DNA of 51,987 nt from DASZMX01 sp035551475 (GTDB lineage Bacteria; Verrucomicrobiota; Verrucomicrobiia; Limisphaerales; Palsa-1400): positions 1 through 51,987 of the forward strand of contig DASZMX010000044.1 of the NCBI GenBank assembly GCA_035551475.1, read 5' to 3'. How positions within the stretch are numbered: position 1 is the first letter of the stretch; each line of letters begins with the position of its first letter. A program made the position numbers and the translations under genes. The notes below the pieces were generated by a model. It did not search any database, was not told where the DNA came from, and was given only the letters and a program-made list of their open reading frames with translations. Shown here one piece after another: positions 1-6,673 of the stretch.

Positions 1-21
1 CACTGGATAAATGCACATGCC

Positions 22-702
22 ATGACGCCACAAATGAGACTGAAGAAGCAACAGCTCGCTGATCTCCAGTGTCTTCGAGAGATCGGCGAGGCAGGGATTC
101 GCCAGATTGATGACGCTGTAGCACAGCTCCCAATCGCGCCGTTGCAGCCTACGGAGTTCCGTGGGAAATTAAAGACGTTACTGGCTGAGAACGACGGGGC
201 AGCGGATGCTGTGCTGAGGACCTTGTTATCTCTTCATGGATTAATGCGTCAATTGGATCTAACCTCCGACGAAATCTTCGCAGGCCTTAACTCTGCTGTG
301 CGTGAGGCGGACTGGAACGCTGAAGATCTAAAAAAATGGGAGCAGGCAGCAGAAGCATTTAAGGGGCTTTTTCACCTGCCGGTAGTGCGTTTGTCCGCAA
401 AAGCATTGGAGCTTTCTTATCAGCATGCTCACCTCCTTCAGCGCTCACAAATCGTAACCGACATTCGCCCTCTGTTCGATCAAGAAGCCAAGGAAATTCA
501 GGGGACGATCATTTCCCATAAGTTGCTGTTAAGGTATGATGATCTAGAAGGTGAACATTTGTTAAGCTTGGCAGTTGATGAGAAAGACATTTTATCGCTG
601 ATCAAGCAATGTGAGCGGGCGTTGCAAAAATCGAAGACAGTGCAAAGCCAGTTAAAGGACAGGGCGCAAATACAAACCCTAATTCCTGGAAAGGACGAAT
701 GA
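22..702 (+). CDS. Hypothetical helical protein, gene 1 of an unknown three-gene cassette
   Basis: The product is about 226 aa, hydrophilic and apparently almost all alpha-helical, with no signal peptide or membrane segment. I do not recognise a family. The C-terminal half (from about residue 120) has the regular pattern of a helical bundle and ends in a lysine- and glutamine-rich helix. The reading frame stays open upstream to the first base of the window, so the ATG at 22 may be internal and the gene could be 5'-truncated here; another in-frame Met lies four codons later. It overlaps the next gene by 4 bp (ATGA at 699-702), which implies translational coupling. Base composition is clearly lower in G+C than everything after about 2.1 kb, suggesting acquired DNA. 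A role in defence or a mobile element is conceivable but not shown. Confidence 0.7.
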   Translation: MTPQMRLKKQQLADLQCLREIGEAGIRQIDDAVAQLPIAPLQPTEFRGKLKTLLAENDGAADAVLRTLLSLHGLMRQLDLTSDEIFAGLNSAVREADWNAEDLKKWEQAAEAFKGLFHLPVVRLSAKALELSYQHAHLLQRSQIVTDIRPLFDQEAKEIQGTIISHKLLLRYDDLEGEHLLSLAVDEKDILSLIKQCERALQKSKTVQSQLKDRAQIQTLIPGKDE

Positions 703-1367
703 TCGACTTAGAGATTATCAATAATAAGAGCCTTTTTCGCGACAATTTTCATGTCGCATTGCGGGAAGACGTTCAGCCGAACTTTGGACGGGTGCAACAG
801 AAAGGGGTGCAAGCTCTTATTCGCGGTCGAGAATTTTCTCACGCGGCAGGGATTTATCGCGCAAAGCAAATTGAAAACTTGAGATCTGGAATGGGTTTGG
901 TAACGTATGACCCTGCGGACCAGGACTTGGAGGCGGTGTGGCCAAATCTCTTCAAGGAGCACAGGAAGCCATCGACAAATGGTTTTTATCTAATGAACAT
1001 TCTCAGTGCTCTTGAGGCTGATGAGAGCAAATCTCGAATCGCCGAAATCAATAAGGGCGACGCCAATTTCGTTAATAGAGCCAACCGTTTGGCGGCTCAC
1101 GGACAGGTCGACTCGGCTCTTGACCTGGTATATGACTACATTGACAACCTGCTTACGAATAGTGAATTCAATCGGGTGAATTCAATTCTTCGAAATGTCG
1201 CACTAGCAGATGCATCGTCGGATGTGTTGCTTGGACTGCTAACTTCTACTCTTCCTGCAAGAAGGAAGCTGTGGTCACGTTCGCGCTTCTATAATGACGT
1301 GGAACTCGAATTTAGACGACGAGGTGAATGGGAAGAGGGCTTACTTACGGGTTTACAGCCAGGTTAA
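699..1367 (+). CDS. Hypothetical protein, gene 2 of the unknown cassette
   Basis: The product is 222 aa, soluble, without signal peptide or transmembrane segment, and not assigned to a named family. The middle (about residues 105-190) reads as helical repeats, and the C-terminal 30 residues are rich in Arg, Glu and Trp, ending in a short helix with RRRGEWEEGLL. Its start overlaps the stop of the gene before it, and only 3 bp separate its TAA from the next ATG, so the three genes are almost certainly one transcript with coupled translation. The similar sizes of the three products (about 226, 222 and 224 aa) are notable, but I see no sequence similarity between them. Lower G+C than the rest of the window supports joint transfer. 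Helical scaffold or adaptor is a guess from composition only. Confidence 0.7.
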   Translation: MIDLEIINNKSLFRDNFHVALREDVQPNFGRVQQKGVQALIRGREFSHAAGIYRAKQIENLRSGMGLVTYDPADQDLEAVWPNLFKEHRKPSTNGFYLMNILSALEADESKSRIAEINKGDANFVNRANRLAAHGQVDSALDLVYDYIDNLLTNSEFNRVNSILRNVALADASSDVLLGLLTSTLPARRKLWSRSRFYNDVELEFRRRGEWEEGLLTGLQPG

Positions 1368-1370
1368 GCA

Positions 1371-2045
1371 ATGGGCGAGCTACGTCTACCGGCTCAAAAT
1401 CCGTTTTCCGAAGTTCTCCATGTCGCAATCGCCATTACGACCTTGCGGGAACATCCGGGGCAGCAGCATCTCGGGATTTTGCATCGAGACGGATCGGAGA
1501 ACGCAGTCAGATTGCTTCATTTAGCTTGGCATAACCAACTTAAGAATAGCGACCCAAGACCCTCCTATGCTTGGATAACTTTGTCGATACCACCGAGGCG
1601 CGCCAGACAGGTAGCTGCGTTGTGTAGAAGGGTTTGGCGAGCTAACCCGGACGGTGTTCCTTATGCATTCAGCCAACCGAGTGACTGCTTTGCAACAACG
1701 GGTGAATATCTTATAGGGCCAACAAGACTTGGCCTTACTTGCGCTTCCTTTGTTCTAAGCCTATTTGAATCGGCGGGACTGCGGCTAGTGGAATATGAGA
1801 GCTGGCCGACCAACCGTGACGGCGATTCCGAACGGCAACGGCAGATCATTGGACTCCTGACTGAGGGTGGAGCCCCCGCGGAGCATGTCGCCGCTATTAC
1901 GGCAGAAGTAGGCAATGTTCGTTTTCGTCCTGAAGAGGTTGGCGGGGCTAGCATTGCAACTGTATTGCCTGCTTCATTTTCTGAAGCTTGCAACAATGCA
2001 AAATGGATTTTAGTCGTTCTGTTTGAGCAGGGGCTTGTAACTTGA
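1371..2045 (+). CDS. Putative papain-like (NlpC/P60-type, permuted) cysteine hydrolase, gene 3 of the cassette
   Basis: The product is 224 aa, cytoplasmic, no signal peptide. The segment around residues 121-135 (GLTCASFVLSLFESAG) resembles the nucleophile helix of NlpC/P60 and permuted papain-fold hydrolases (YiiX, LRAT and relatives), with Cys124 as candidate nucleophile. His50 or His54, in a strand-like segment upstream, would be the partner, giving the His-before-Cys order typical of permuted members. This is a motif-level reading, not a database match, and substrate is unknown: amidase, protease or acyltransferase would all fit. It is the last gene of the cassette, 3 bp after gene 2. If real, it is the likely enzymatic or effector subunit, with the two helical proteins as partners or regulators. 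Confidence 0.55.
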   Translation: MGELRLPAQNPFSEVLHVAIAITTLREHPGQQHLGILHRDGSENAVRLLHLAWHNQLKNSDPRPSYAWITLSIPPRRARQVAALCRRVWRANPDGVPYAFSQPSDCFATTGEYLIGPTRLGLTCASFVLSLFESAGLRLVEYESWPTNRDGDSERQRQIIGLLTEGGAPAEHVAAITAEVGNVRFRPEEVGGASIATVLPASFSEACNNAKWILVVLFEQGLVT

Positions 2046-2112
2046 GAACACTCTAATCCAAGGCCGGCATTAATAATGCTATTTCGGCTTTATGGCCGAG
2101 GGAAAACGAGAA

Positions 2113-2131
2113 CACATTTAGCGCAAATGTG
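2113..2131 (+). promoter_or_regulatory. Hairpin abutting the ribosome binding site of the acetyltransferase gene
   Basis: A perfect 7-bp inverted repeat, CACATTT (2113-2119) and AAATGTG (2125-2131), encloses the loop AGCGC. Its 3' arm ends on the first base of the strong Shine-Dalgarno stretch GGAGGGAG (2131-2138), which sits about 6 bp before the ATG at 2143. The hairpin could modulate access of the ribosome or be a remnant of a terminator for the upstream cassette; there is no U-run, so an intrinsic terminator is less likely. A second weak hairpin (TCGGC/GCCGA) lies just upstream near 2085-2100. Confidence 0.4.
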
Positions 2132-2142
2132 GAGGGAGAATT

Positions 2143-2439
2143 ATGCCTTCTGAAAATTATTCGGTCAAAGTCATACATGCGCCGGAACGGCAGCAGTTTG
2201 AAGTGCGGTTGGAGGGCGACCTGGCGGTTTTGACCTATACGACGCGTGGCGGCGACGTCAGCTTGGACCATACTTACGTGCCGGACGCGTTTCGCGGGCG
2301 CGGCGTGGCGGCGGAGTTGGTGCGGGCGGCGGTGGCGGAAGCGCGGCAGCGGCATTGGAAGATTCGCCCGCGTTGTTCCTACGTCGTGACGTTTTTTGCG
2401 CGTCACCCGGAATGTGCGGATGTGCTGGCCTCGCCATGA
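2143..2439 (+). CDS. GNAT family N-acetyltransferase, YjdJ type
   Basis: A 98-aa minimal GNAT protein of the YjdJ/GNAT_YjdJ group. Members are single-domain acyl-CoA-binding folds, far shorter than ordinary acetyltransferases. The family pattern is clear: a beta-strand segment with DLAVLTYTTRGG, then LDHTYVPDAFRGRGVAAELV (residues about 45-64), whose RGRGVA loop is the acetyl-CoA pyrophosphate-binding motif, then the CSYVVTFFARHPE end (about 80-92) found in most homologues. Substrate is unknown for the family. The start is supported by a strong GGAGGG ribosome binding site. The gene overlaps the exonuclease III start by 4 bp (ATGA at 2436-2439), so the two are co-translated. Confidence 0.9.
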   Translation: MPSENYSVKVIHAPERQQFEVRLEGDLAVLTYTTRGGDVSLDHTYVPDAFRGRGVAAELVRAAVAEARQRHWKIRPRCSYVVTFFARHPECADVLASP

Positions 2440-3227
2440 AGATCGCCACGTATAATGTCAACGGCGTGAATGGCCGCCTGCCGGTCTTGCTGCGCTGGCT
2501 GCAACAATCCCAGCCGGACGTGGTCTGCCTGCAAGAATTAAAGGCGCCGGAAGAAAAGTTCCCGGCTTTGGCCATCAAGGAGGCGGGCTATCACGCCATT
2601 TGGCACGGGCAAAAGAGTTGGAATGGCGTGGCGATCCTGGCGCGAAGCGGTTTGCCGCGCGAAACCAAGCGCGGCCTGCCGGGCGACCCGGAGGATCTGC
2701 ACAGCAGATATATCGAGGCAGAGGTGAATGGCATTATCGTGGGCTGTCTTTACCTGCCGAACGGCAATCCGGCGCCGGGGCCGAAGTTCGATTACAAGCT
2801 GCGTTGGTTCGAACGTTTGACAGAACACGCGAAGCAGCTTTTGGCGCAAAAGATTCCGGTGGTGTTGGCGGGCGATTATAACGTGGTGCCGACGGAGCTT
2901 GATGTTTATAAACCGGAGCGATGGGTGGATGACGCGCTTTTTCGACCGGAAACACGAGCGGCTTATCATCGGCTCGCGGGGCAGGGGTGGACGGATGCTT
3001 TGCGCACCCGGCATCCGGGAGAGAAGATTTACACCTTCTGGGATTATTTTCGGAACGCTTACGCGCGCGATGCGGGCCTGCGGATCGATCACCTGTTGCT
3101 CAGCCCGCAACTCGCCCCGCGCCTGAAGGCGGCCGAGGTTGACCGCGAGGTGCGCGGCTGGGAAAAGACCAGCGATCACGCGCCGGTGTGGATTGAGCTT
3201 TCCGCGCCTAAGGCTGGCGGGCGCTGA
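2436..3227 (+). CDS. xth: Exodeoxyribonuclease III
   Basis: Apurinic/apyrimidinic endonuclease and 3'-5' exonuclease of the EEP (endonuclease/exonuclease/phosphatase) fold, acting in base excision repair. The 263-aa length is normal. Family residues are all visible: the N-terminal YNVNGVNGRL metal-site strand, CLQELK with the metal-binding Glu, the GDYNVVPTELDV block with catalytic Asp and Asn, the WDYFRNAYARDAGLRIDHLL segment before the DNA-binding end, and the final TSDHAPV with the catalytic His. I chose the ATG at 2436 because the protein then begins directly with the conserved MKIATYNVNG; the longer in-frame extension would run through the acetyltransferase gene. It converges on the next gene, overlapping it by 20 bp at the 3' end. 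Together with the nearby alkylpurine glycosylase this forms a small base-excision-repair neighbourhood. Confidence 0.95.
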   Translation: MKIATYNVNGVNGRLPVLLRWLQQSQPDVVCLQELKAPEEKFPALAIKEAGYHAIWHGQKSWNGVAILARSGLPRETKRGLPGDPEDLHSRYIEAEVNGIIVGCLYLPNGNPAPGPKFDYKLRWFERLTEHAKQLLAQKIPVVLAGDYNVVPTELDVYKPERWVDDALFRPETRAAYHRLAGQGWTDALRTRHPGEKIYTFWDYFRNAYARDAGLRIDHLLLSPQLAPRLKAAEVDREVRGWEKTSDHAPVWIELSAPKAGGR

Positions 3228-3606
3228 ACAGCCGCGCCACCTCCGCGTGGGAAAGCACGACATCAGGATCGCGTTGCAAAGCCTCGAAATAATGGCGGCC
3301 AAATCCTTCACCTTCCTCGGAGGCCACGAGCAGGCGGCGGGTTTGCTGCACGAGCGCCTCGGCCTCGGCGTCGGTGGCGGGTTCTTTGGCGTCCACAGCT
3401 TCATCCATCGCGACAATCAATTGCGAGATCGGATGCAGCCACGCGAACCACGGATCGCTCGTGAGCAGTTGCAGGAAATGATTCGGCGATGGGATGGTTC
3501 CGACCGTCTTTTCGTAGGTCACCCGCTCGGATTCGATCAAGGTCTTGTGCAGCTTGAGGAGGGCGTTGCGCACCTCCTGCAAGCGTTGCAAATTTGTGTT
3601 TGTCAC
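3208..3606 (-). CDS. Conserved hypothetical protein, small helical
   Basis: The product is 132 aa, acidic, soluble and predicted all-helical. It resembles short uncharacterised proteins seen in many Gram-negative genomes that carry a block like LLKLHKTLIESERVTYE followed by DPWFAWLHPIS; no function is known to me. The start is a GTG at 3606, with a purine stretch GGAAG just upstream as a weak ribosome binding site. It lies between the two DNA repair genes, on the opposite strand. Its last 20 bp overlap the 3' end of the exonuclease III gene, and its 5' end faces the glycosylase start at 3696, leaving about 90 bp for two divergent promoters. Confidence 0.75.
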   Translation of the reverse strand: MTNTNLQRLQEVRNALLKLHKTLIESERVTYEKTVGTIPSPNHFLQLLTSDPWFAWLHPISQLIVAMDEAVDAKEPATDAEAEALVQQTRRLLVASEEGEGFGRHYFEALQRDPDVVLSHAEVARLFSARQP

Positions 3607-3695
3607 TTCCGAAGTTCGCCCGTCCCCGCGGCGCCGTCAACTCCGCCTTTTTGCCTTTTCAATTGGGCCGCTTGCGGGATGATGGCAATCAAACC

Positions 3696-4268
3696 GTGAA
3701 CGACAACAAAACTCGCTGCGCCTGGGCCTCGCGCGATCCCCTCATGCGGGCCTACCATGACAAGGAGTGGGGCGTCCCGCTGCGCGACAGCCGGGCGCTG
3801 TGGGAAATGCTGATGCTTGAGGGATTTCAGGCGGGACTGTCATGGTCCATTATTCTGAAGCGCCGCGACGCCTTTCGCGCGGCTTTCCGCGATTTTGATC
3901 CCAAACATGTGGCAAAGTTCGGACCGGCAGAGGTGAAGCGCCTCGTGCAGGACGCTTCGATCATTCGCTCGCGCGCCAAAATTGAAGCAACGATTGCGGG
4001 CGCCCGGATTTTTTTGCGGATGCAGGAAAACGGCGAGGATTTTGCGGCGTTCGCATGGTCGTTTGTGGACGGCAAACCGATGCAAAATAAAACCGGGCGC
4101 GTTCCGGCCCATACGCCGTTGTCGGAAAAAATTTCGCGCGAACTGAAAGCGCGGGGATTCAAATTTGTCGGCCCCACCATCGTGTACGCCTGGATGCAGG
4201 CGGTCGGGCTGGTGAACGATCATGCCCCGGACTGTTTTTGCCGAGCGAAAAGTCAGCGCGGTGAATAG
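3696..4268 (+). CDS. tag: DNA-3-methyladenine glycosylase I
   Basis: Tag removes 3-methyladenine from alkylated DNA in base excision repair. The 190-aa product aligns over its full length with the family: RCAW and YHDKEWGVP at the N terminus, LEGFQAGLSW (the base-recognition region), the DASIIRSRAKIEA helix-hairpin-helix area, RGFKFVGPTIVYAWMQAVG and NDHAPDCFC near the end. The zinc ligands of Tag, Cys8, His21, and the His and Cys of the terminal motif, are all present. I chose the GTG at 3696, which places RCAW at residue 7 as in relatives. An ATG at 3594 would add 34 unrelated residues and overlap the divergent neighbour. The 3' end overlaps the convergent esterase gene by 16 bp. Confidence 0.93.
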   Translation: MNDNKTRCAWASRDPLMRAYHDKEWGVPLRDSRALWEMLMLEGFQAGLSWSIILKRRDAFRAAFRDFDPKHVAKFGPAEVKRLVQDASIIRSRAKIEATIAGARIFLRMQENGEDFAAFAWSFVDGKPMQNKTGRVPAHTPLSEKISRELKARGFKFVGPTIVYAWMQAVGLVNDHAPDCFCRAKSQRGE

Positions 4269-5443
4269 CCTTGCCACACCCATTCCAGCGCTTCGGGCAG
4301 CGTCTGGGTGCGAACGGCGCGGTCCACGTGCCCGGCGTTGAGCGCATAGACATATTGATAATGATAGCCCTTCGCCTTGAGAACCGCCGCCATGCGGTTG
4401 TTGGCGGCCACCCAGTCATGTATATTATCCCGCATCACGTTTGGGTTGTATAAATCGCGGTCGCCGACCTCCAGCCAAAGGCGGATCGGTTTGGGCGCGC
4501 TCTGCGGAATGAGTTTTTCATGGAAATCCCAGGCGCCGCCGGGCGTTTCGGGGTTGAAGGGCCATTGCTGATTGACGTAGGTGCCGGAATAGGTGATGAC
4601 GCGATGATACCATTCCGGGTGGTACCACGCCATCTCCAGCGCCGCGGAGCCGCCGGAGCTTCCGCCCATGGCGGCGCGGCCTTCGGGATCGCGGGTGAGT
4701 TTCACACCGTAATTGGTTTCCACCGCGGTCAAAACTTCCGCCTCGATGAACTCGGCGAATTTCCCCGACATCGTGTCATATTCCAGGCCGCGTTCGCTGC
4801 CTTGCGCGTCGCCGCCGCCATTGGCGATCATCACGGCGATCATGGCGGGCAAGCGGTGTTGCGCGATCATATTGTCCAATACATGCGGCAGACTCATATC
4901 CGGATTGCCCAGGCGCGGCCCGTCGTGCGTGACGATGAAAGGCGCCTCCGCTCCGGCGGCGAGCTGGCTCGGAATATAGACAGTAATGGTGCGGACGTAA
5001 TGATTCGTGCGCGTGTCAATCAAAAGAGTCCTGGGATTGTTCGGGTCAACATTGCCAAAGGCGGCGCGGGCGATGCCGGGATAAAATTTGCTGTTGGTCG
5101 AATCGAGTGTGAACTGCTGCACTTTTCCCTGAGGAACGCCGGGCGTCACATTGAACTCCGGGGCCGGTTTGTATTCGGGCCCGATCAAAAAATTCCCTTC
5201 CGCATGCAAGGGCGGATTGGCCCCGGGCGCGGCGGACGTGGGGTTGGACGCGGCGTCATTGGTGGAGGCGGGGCGCGTGGCCGCGGCTTTGGCTTGCGCT
5301 TCGGCCTCGGGCCCCGCCGCCACGAGCGCCGGCGTGCCCGGATCGGTGGGCAAACGGGTCGGCGGCGCCGCCGCGGCGGAGTGGCTGAGAAGGATGCCTC
5401 CTCCGAGGAGGGCAACCGGCAAAAACGCGAGGCGTGTCATCAT
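4253..5443 (-). CDS. Secreted alpha/beta-hydrolase esterase (enterochelin esterase/CE1-like)
   Basis: A 396-aa exported esterase of the Fes/putative esterase family (PF00756), which includes feruloyl and acetylxylan esterases. A signal peptide covers about residues 1-26 (LAFLPVALLGGGILL core, cleavage after SHSAAA). A Pro/Ala-rich linker follows, then a small N-terminal beta domain (about 65-130) and the hydrolase domain (about 140-396). The nucleophile is in GGSSGG, Ser263; the Asp is probably in GDRDLYNP and the His in NAGHVD. The start is one of two adjacent ATG codons (5443 or 5440), because upstream sequence is not signal-like. It diverges from the sugar kinase at 5579, and its last 16 bp overlap tag. 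A role in removing acyl or feruloyl groups from plant polymers is inferred from the neighbours; the exact substrate cannot be read. Confidence 0.85.
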   Translation of the reverse strand: MMTRLAFLPVALLGGGILLSHSAAAAPPTRLPTDPGTPALVAAGPEAEAQAKAAATRPASTNDAASNPTSAAPGANPPLHAEGNFLIGPEYKPAPEFNVTPGVPQGKVQQFTLDSTNSKFYPGIARAAFGNVDPNNPRTLLIDTRTNHYVRTITVYIPSQLAAGAEAPFIVTHDGPRLGNPDMSLPHVLDNMIAQHRLPAMIAVMIANGGGDAQGSERGLEYDTMSGKFAEFIEAEVLTAVETNYGVKLTRDPEGRAAMGGSSGGSAALEMAWYHPEWYHRVITYSGTYVNQQWPFNPETPGGAWDFHEKLIPQSAPKPIRLWLEVGDRDLYNPNVMRDNIHDWVAANNRMAAVLKAKGYHYQYVYALNAGHVDRAVRTQTLPEALEWVWQGYSPR

Positions 5444-5578
5444 AAATACTTGGCGTGGAACCTGGATATAACTAGCGGCGCCGCCGAGGCGAAGGCAATC
5501 CGCATTTTTTTCACCGTGAAATGCCATTTCTGAAACTCGCTTTTTTCCGCCTGTCTGACAAACTGCGCCGACACAAAC

Positions 5579-6667
5579 ATGGATACCAAATCTGCCTTAA
5601 AAATCCCCGCCGCGCGCGGGTTGGATTTTCTCGCCCTGGGCGCTCTCGTGCATCGTCTGGACCCGGGCGTCGTGCCGTTTCGCAAGGCCACCCACTGCGA
5701 CATTCACGTCAGCGGCGGCGAATTTAATGTCGCCGCCAACCTCGCTGATTGTTTTCGGCTCAACACCGGTGTCGCCACCGCGATGGTGGATTATCCCGTG
5801 GGCGATCTGATTGCCGAGCGCGTGCGCGGCATGGGGGTGCGCCCGTTTTACAAACATTTTGCCCATGACGGCGTGCATGGCCCCAACATGGCCACGGTCT
5901 ATTCCGATCGCGGGCAGGGCGTTCGCGCCCCGGTGGTTTTTTACAATCGTTGCAATGAGGCTGCCGCGCAGCTCAAGCCGGGCGATTTCAAATGGAAGGA
6001 GATTTTTGGCCAGGGCGTCCGCTGGTTTCACAGCGGCGGCATCTTCGCCGCGCTGTCGCCCACCACGGCCGATCTCATCATCGAGGCGATGAAAGCCGCC
6101 AAAAAAGCCGGCGCCATCATTTCCTTCGATCTTAATTACCGCGCCAAGCTCTGGAACATCGTGGGCAGCCATGAGCGCGCGGTCGCGGTTCTCGATAAAA
6201 TTGTGCGGAACGTCGATGTCCTGGTCGGCAACGAGGAGGATTTGCAGCTCGGCCTCGGCATTCCCGGGCCGGCGGTCGCCGCCAAATCGAAGCTCGATCC
6301 GAGCGCCTTTTTCAGTTTGATTGACAGCGTCATCAAGAAACATCCGCACATCAAAATCGTCGCCACCACGCTGCGCGAAGTGCATTCGACCAATCGCCAC
6401 ACCTGGGGCGCGGTGGCGTGGGTGCGGGGCCAGACGCACGTCTCGCCGACGTGCGAACTGGATGTGCTGGATCGGGTCGGCGGCGGGGACGGATTCGCGG
6501 CGGGCTTTTTTTATGGCTTGTTGAGCGGCGAAACGCCGCAGGCGGCGCTGAACCTGGGCTGGGCGCATGGGGCGCTGCTCACCACTTATCCGGGCGACAC
6601 CACCATGGCGACCGTCGAGCAGGTACGGGCGTTCGCCAAGGGCGGCTCGGCGCGCATCCAGCGTTGA
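5579..6667 (+). CDS. PfkB family carbohydrate kinase, 2-dehydro-3-deoxygluconokinase-like
   Basis: A 362-aa cytoplasmic ribokinase-fold kinase. The N-terminal sugar-binding block has SGGEFNVAANLADCF, and the ATP site has DRVGGGDGFAAGF with catalytic base Asp304. The anion-hole motif reads GGGD rather than the usual GAGD. The FDLNYRAKLW block (about residues 182-191) is characteristic of KdgK-type kinases that phosphorylate 2-keto-3-deoxygluconate and similar acids. It is a little longer than typical members (about 310-340 aa), with an N-terminal extension of about 15 residues. It stands alone on its strand between the esterase and the convergent beta-helix gene, only 6 bp from the latter. A role in uronate or pectin-type sugar catabolism is inferred from family only. 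Confidence 0.85.
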   Translation: MDTKSALKIPAARGLDFLALGALVHRLDPGVVPFRKATHCDIHVSGGEFNVAANLADCFRLNTGVATAMVDYPVGDLIAERVRGMGVRPFYKHFAHDGVHGPNMATVYSDRGQGVRAPVVFYNRCNEAAAQLKPGDFKWKEIFGQGVRWFHSGGIFAALSPTTADLIIEAMKAAKKAGAIISFDLNYRAKLWNIVGSHERAVAVLDKIVRNVDVLVGNEEDLQLGLGIPGPAVAAKSKLDPSAFFSLIDSVIKKHPHIKIVATTLREVHSTNRHTWGAVAWVRGQTHVSPTCELDVLDRVGGGDGFAAGFFYGLLSGETPQAALNLGWAHGALLTTYPGDTTMATVEQVRAFAKGGSARIQR

Positions 6668-6673
6668 CGCGCC

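Noticed and set aside
3594..3695. N-terminal extension of tag to the ATG at 3594
   Set aside because: The added residues are unlike the family and overlap the start of the divergent hypothetical gene.
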